Below, piece by piece: positions 24,144-26,940 of a stretch of 26,940 bases of DNA (positions within the stretch are counted from its first letter, which is position 1; every line of letters starts with the position of its first letter). The notes beneath the pieces were generated by a model. That model was not told where the DNA came from. It searched no databases and was given only the letters and a program-made list of their open reading frames with translations. Origin of the DNA: Pseudomonadota bacterium (GTDB lineage: Bacteria; Pseudomonadota; Alphaproteobacteria; Sphingomonadales; Sphingomonadaceae); assembly GCA_023422695.1 (NCBI GenBank), contig JAFAGN010000096.1, positions 1 through 26,940 on the forward strand, in the 5' to 3' direction. Position numbers and translations under genes: made by a program.

Positions 24144-24800
24144 ATGGCTTATGGTGATAATGTCGACCCTAAAAACAGGGTAGTGGCGATTGTCTTGGTT
24201 GGTTTGCTTACGGCAGTTCTGGGCTATGGCCTGGTCAACGGCCTGAATATCAGCATCGTCAAGAAACTCGCCGAAAAATTGGACGTGGTGGACGTGGAAG
24301 AGCCGCCGCCGCCGGAAGAGCCGCCTCCGCCGCCGCCGCCGGATAACCAGCTGCCGCCGCCGCCGCCGGTCGTGACGCCCCCGTCGCCGATCCCGCCGCC
24401 GGTGACGACCAACACGGTTCAGTCGGTGCCGAAGGCGCCGCCGACCCCGCCGCCGCCGGTCTATACGCCGCCTGCGCCGCCGGCCCCGCCGCCCGCGCCT
24501 GACCTCAGCCAGGCGGGGACTCCGCGTGGTAACCCGGGTCGCTGGGCGACGAACGACGACTATCCGGCCCGTGCAATGCGCGAAGAGCGCGAAGGCACGA
24601 CGGGTTTTCGCGTCACCTATGGCGTCGATGGCAAGATCACGTCGTGCGATGTGACGTCGTCGAGCGGCCATGCCGATCTTGACGCCGAAACGTGCAAGCT
24701 CATCCAGCGTCGTGGCCGCTTCAACCCGGGCAAGGACCGGGCGGGCAACCCCACGGGCGGAACCTACAGCAATCGTATCCGGTGGCAGATCCCGCGCTGA
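24144..24800 (+). CDS. tonB: Energy transducer TonB
   Basis: The product is 218 aa from ATG 24144, with AAGGAG at 24126-24131 (a rather long 12-base spacing). There is a single N-terminal membrane anchor at about 12-31 (RVVAIVLVGLLTAVLGYGL). A proline-rich periplasmic span at 53-119 follows, with runs of four, seven and five prolines. The TonB C-terminal domain lies at about 134-218 (DYPARAMREEREGTTGFRVTYGVDGKI, then CDVTSSSGHADLDAETC with cysteines 168 and 184, then RFNPGKD). TonB passes the proton-motive force from ExbB-ExbD to outer-membrane receptors. It is the first gene of the Ton operon. A promoter must lie in 23877-24143, but I cannot assign it confidently. Confidence 0.95.
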   Translation: MAYGDNVDPKNRVVAIVLVGLLTAVLGYGLVNGLNISIVKKLAEKLDVVDVEEPPPPEEPPPPPPPDNQLPPPPPVVTPPSPIPPPVTTNTVQSVPKAPPTPPPPVYTPPAPPAPPPAPDLSQAGTPRGNPGRWATNDDYPARAMREEREGTTGFRVTYGVDGKITSCDVTSSSGHADLDAETCKLIQRRGRFNPGKDRAGNPTGGTYSNRIRWQIPR

Positions 24801-24856
24801 TCCAGCGTGCGGCTGTCTTCGAATTTACCAGAATTTCTTGAGAGGGAATATCCAAC

Positions 24857-25669
24857 ATGTTTAATCTGATCGCAAATGCCGCTGCCGCGGCGCCGGCACA
24901 TGATGCAGGGCTCAGCCTGATGCCCGCTTCGATGTGCGTCAAAGAAGAAGGCGCAAGCCCCTATGGTATGATCCCGGCGCTTTGCGAGGGCGGTATCGTG
25001 TCGCAGGTCACCTTCCTGGTGCTGCTGATCATGTTCATCGGCACGCTCTACATCCTGTTCACCAAGCTGTTCGAACAGAATAAGGTGATGAGCCAGGGCA
25101 AGGCGGTCGACGCCAACTTCTGGCGCGCCCCGACGCTCGCCGACGGTGCGGCCAAGCTGGAAAAGAACAGCGCCTATCGTCAGGTCGTCGAAGACGGTCT
25201 GCGCGCCAACGAAGAGCATAACAAGCTGACCGACCCCGTCGAAGCGCATGACTGGATGCACGGCACGCTGGAACGCTCGCAGAACCACATCAACTCGAAG
25301 CTCAACGGCGGCCTCGCCTTCCTCGCGACCGTGGGTTCGACCGCACCGTTCGTCGGTCTGTTCGGTACCGTTATCGGTATTCTGCGCGCGCTGGTGAAGA
25401 TCGGTGCGTCGGGTCAGGCGTCGATCGACACCGTCGCCGGTCCGGTCGGTGAAGCGCTGATCATGACCGCCATCGGTCTGATCGTGGCGGTTCCCGCGGT
25501 GCTCGCGTTCAACTGGCTGCAGAGCCGCAACAAGGCGATCGCCCGCCGTCTGTCGACCTTCTCGAACGACGTGCTCGGCTCGATCATGTCGAACGGCCAG
25601 GTGAAGCCGACGACGACCGCTCCGGCGGCAAAGGCTGCTGCTCCGGCTGCGGCTCCGAAGAAGGCCTGA
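24857..25669 (+). CDS. exbB: TonB-system proton channel subunit ExbB (MotA/TolQ/ExbB family)
   Basis: The product is 270 aa from ATG 24857, with AGAGGGA at 24841-24847. Three membrane segments fit the family: about 48-69 (VSQVTFLVLLIMFIGTLYILF), 152-180 (GLAFLATVGSTAPFVGLFGTVIGILRAL) and 197-222 (ALIMTAIGLIVAVPAVLAFNW). TAPFVGLFGTVIGI and the third-helix EALIMTAIGL are the MotA_TolQ_ExbB signatures. The first 45 residues form an extended periplasmic N-terminus with two cysteines (27 and 43). The C-terminus is a Lys/Ala/Pro tail (250-270). It forms the pentameric channel with ExbD in the inner membrane. It is 56 bases after tonB. Confidence 0.95.
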   Translation: MFNLIANAAAAAPAHDAGLSLMPASMCVKEEGASPYGMIPALCEGGIVSQVTFLVLLIMFIGTLYILFTKLFEQNKVMSQGKAVDANFWRAPTLADGAAKLEKNSAYRQVVEDGLRANEEHNKLTDPVEAHDWMHGTLERSQNHINSKLNGGLAFLATVGSTAPFVGLFGTVIGILRALVKIGASGQASIDTVAGPVGEALIMTAIGLIVAVPAVLAFNWLQSRNKAIARRLSTFSNDVLGSIMSNGQVKPTTTAPAAKAAAPAAAPKKA

Positions 25670-25689
25670 TCGGTCTGAAGGGATCCCTG

Positions 25690-25711
25690 CCTGCCGCACC
25701 GTTGCGGCAGG
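25690..25711 (+). promoter_or_regulatory. Stem-loop between exbB and the first exbD
   Basis: A 9-bp perfect stem (CCTGCCGCA / TGCGGCAGG) closes a CCGT loop 20 bases after the exbB stop, and imperfect pairing extends it outward. No U-run follows, so it is not a normal terminator. It could stabilise the upstream mRNA or cut down read-through and so favour ExbB over ExbD. Confidence 0.5.
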
Positions 25712-25794
25712 CGGGGTCCGCTGGACAGGGTGGGCACCGCTAGCGCGTCGGCCCGATGTCCGTGACAGAAATTTTGTGACAGGATACTGATCCT

Positions 25795-26316
25795 ATGTCG
25801 ATGAGTGTAGGCGACAAGGGGGGCGAAGAGGCCCCGATGTCCGAGATCAACACGACGCCGCTCGTGGATATCATGCTTGTGTTGCTCATCATCTTCCTCA
25901 TCACGGTTCCCGTGGTGTTGGAGACGGTGAACCTCAAGCTGCCCGACGTGGCGTTCGAGGTGACGACGACCAAGCCTGAAAATGTGTTGCTGTCGATCCG
26001 CTCGGCGGACACCGATGGCGACGGCGAACCCAATCCCGAAAGCACCGCTTGCGAAGTTTACTGGGGCCAGGCTCCGGTCGACTCGAAGCAGTTGCTGGAA
26101 CGCGGTCAGGCCAAGCTCGAGCAGCTGCTCGAAGACATCGGCGGCCCGCAGAATATCACCGAAGAAAATTTCCCCGAAGTGCATATCCGCGGCGACGTCA
26201 ACACGCCGTATCAGTGCATCGGCGGGGTGATCTACACGATGCAATATGCCGGCTTCCAGAAGATCGGGTTCATTTCCGAACCGGCTCCTGGCTCGGGCAC
26301 GGTGGGCCGCCTGTAA
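25795..26316 (+). CDS. exbD: TonB-system subunit ExbD (first copy, with acidic loop)
   Basis: The product is 173 aa. ATG 25795 has AGGA at 25781-25784; a second in-frame ATG at 25801 is possible. The cytoplasmic start PMSEINTTPLVDIMLVLLIIFLI is the ExbD/TolR signature, with the essential membrane Asp at D25. The periplasmic domain (about 45-173) is longer than in the second copy. It contains an EF-hand-like acidic loop DTDGDGEPNPES (72-83) and two cysteines, C86 and C141, absent from the second copy. ExbD couples proton flow through ExbB to TonB. A two-exbD operon is common in Sphingomonadales and Xanthomonadales. Confidence 0.95.
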   Translation: MSMSVGDKGGEEAPMSEINTTPLVDIMLVLLIIFLITVPVVLETVNLKLPDVAFEVTTTKPENVLLSIRSADTDGDGEPNPESTACEVYWGQAPVDSKQLLERGQAKLEQLLEDIGGPQNITEENFPEVHIRGDVNTPYQCIGGVIYTMQYAGFQKIGFISEPAPGSGTVGRL

Positions 26317-26351
26317 GGGCGCCCGACGTTTAGGAACGAAGGAATAATCGC

Positions 26352-26777
26352 ATGTCCATGGCAGTTGGAGAGCGGGACGACAACGAACCGATGATGGACA
26401 TGAACACGACGCCGTTGATCGACGTCATGCTCGTGCTCCTCATCATGTTCATTATCACCATCCCGGTCCAGACCCACGCGGTGAAGATCGACCTGCCGGT
26501 GCCGACCGATGCCGAAAGCAACGTCGACCCCGAAAAGAACAAGGTGATGATCGACCCCGCGGGGACGATCACCTGGAACGGAACCCCCGTCGATCTGGCC
26601 CAGCTGGCGCAGTATCTCGAACAGACCAAGGCTCTGCCGGTCGAACCCGAGCTGCAGGTCCAGCCCGACCCCTACTCGCGCTATATCGTCGTCGACAATG
26701 TCATGGCGGTGATCAAGCGCAGCGGCGTCGGCAAGCTGGGTTTTGTCGGCAACGAACAATATGCCCGCGTGTTCTGA
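26352..26777 (+). CDS. exbD: TonB-system subunit ExbD (second copy)
   Basis: The product is 141 aa from ATG 26352, with AAGGAA (26339-26344) upstream and 35 bases after the first exbD. The signature PMMDMNTTPLIDVMLVLLIMFIITIPV places the essential Asp at D24. The periplasmic part (VKIDLPVPTDAES, then RYIVVDNVMAVIKRSGVGKLGFVG) is the usual short ExbD/TolR domain without the acidic insertion of the first copy. In Xanthomonas a second ExbD has specialised roles and is not simply redundant; a similar division may apply here. It is the last gene of the operon and is followed by an intrinsic terminator. Confidence 0.95.
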   Translation: MSMAVGERDDNEPMMDMNTTPLIDVMLVLLIMFIITIPVQTHAVKIDLPVPTDAESNVDPEKNKVMIDPAGTITWNGTPVDLAQLAQYLEQTKALPVEPELQVQPDPYSRYIVVDNVMAVIKRSGVGKLGFVGNEQYARVF

Positions 26778-26809
26778 TCTTTGATCAAAGCCGTCCGGCG
26801 AAAATAATC

Positions 26810-26843
26810 GGGCCGCGAAGCAATTCGCGGCCCTTTTTCTTTT
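26810..26843 (+). terminator. Intrinsic terminator of the tonB-exbBDD operon
   Basis: A perfect 10-bp stem (GGGCCGCGAA / TTCGCGGCCC) with a GCAA tetraloop is followed by TTTTTCTTTT. It begins 32 bases after the second exbD stop. Confidence 0.95.
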
Positions 26844-26909
26844 GGACCGTTCGGTGGGTGACGGCCAAAACAAACCGTCGCCCACGCGAAGGCGGGGGCC
26901 GCTAGCCGC

Positions 26910-26940
26910 CTATTCCTGCGCTGCGGCGTAAGCCGACAGC
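26910..26940 (-). CDS. Possible 3' end of a leftward gene cut by the window edge
   Basis: On the minus strand a frame open to the right edge ends LSAYAAAQE followed by TAG (26910-26912). Nine codons are too few to name a product. The orientation, convergent with the Ton operon across its terminator, makes a gene end plausible. Confidence 0.3.
   Translation of the reverse strand, partial: LSAYAAAQE

Overview
The window looks like the chromosome of a sphingomonad (Alphaproteobacteria, order Sphingomonadales; Sphingopyxis-like). The pointers are the high GC, the tonB-exbB-exbD-exbD cluster, the hom and glpX neighbourhood, GC-rich palindromic repeats of the kind common in that order, and a starch/maltodextrin locus that pairs a tryptophan-halogenase-like flavoprotein with glycoside hydrolases. 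The genus is inferred, not proven.

Region 1 (1-9296, plus strand) is a carbohydrate-use operon. It starts inside a flavin-dependent halogenase-like gene. Then come an exported GH13 alpha-amylase, a GH13 alpha-glucosidase without a signal peptide, an exported GH97 (SusB-type) alpha-glucosidase, a 91-aa remnant of an exported esterase, a FucP/GluP-type sugar transporter and glucokinase. The first five genes are joined by 4-base or 1-base overlaps or a very short gap. The inferred route is cleavage of alpha-glucans outside the inner membrane, import of glucose, and phosphorylation to glucose-6-phosphate. The TonB-dependent receptor expected for such a locus would lie upstream of the window.

Region 2 (about 9297-12230) is a small integrated element. 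A 632-aa tyrosine recombinase faces away from the 3' end of a tRNA-Glu(UUC) gene and overlaps by 4 bases (ATGA) an unrecognised 184-aa ORF. Base composition is lower in GC around 9800-10000. No copy of the tRNA 3' end is visible at the far side, so the element looks decayed or its left end is lost.

Region 3 (12323-18684) is core-type. An SdsA1-like metallo-beta-lactamase-fold alkylsulfatase, two bacterial PH-domain membrane proteins (YdbS/YdbT-like) and recJ run leftward, closely packed or overlapping. A flavodoxin-fold protein gene diverges from them.

Region 4 (18685-23876) holds repeat-rich intergenic DNA, glpX (class II fructose-1,6-bisphosphatase), a small exported protein of unknown function, a membrane-protein gene broken by an in-frame TAG, hom (homoserine dehydrogenase with ACT domain) and an exported protein of unknown function.

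Region 5 (24144-26843) is the Ton energy-transducing operon tonB-exbB-exbD-exbD, closed by a strong intrinsic terminator. It would power TonB-dependent receptors such as the one expected for region 1. The last bases may carry the 3' end of a leftward gene.

No CRISPR array, rRNA gene or complete insertion sequence was seen. The points most worth a second look are two in-frame amber codons (21245 and 9617), the tRNA-Glu element with its coupled unknown ORF, and an acidic DxDxDG loop with two cysteines in the first ExbD but not the second.
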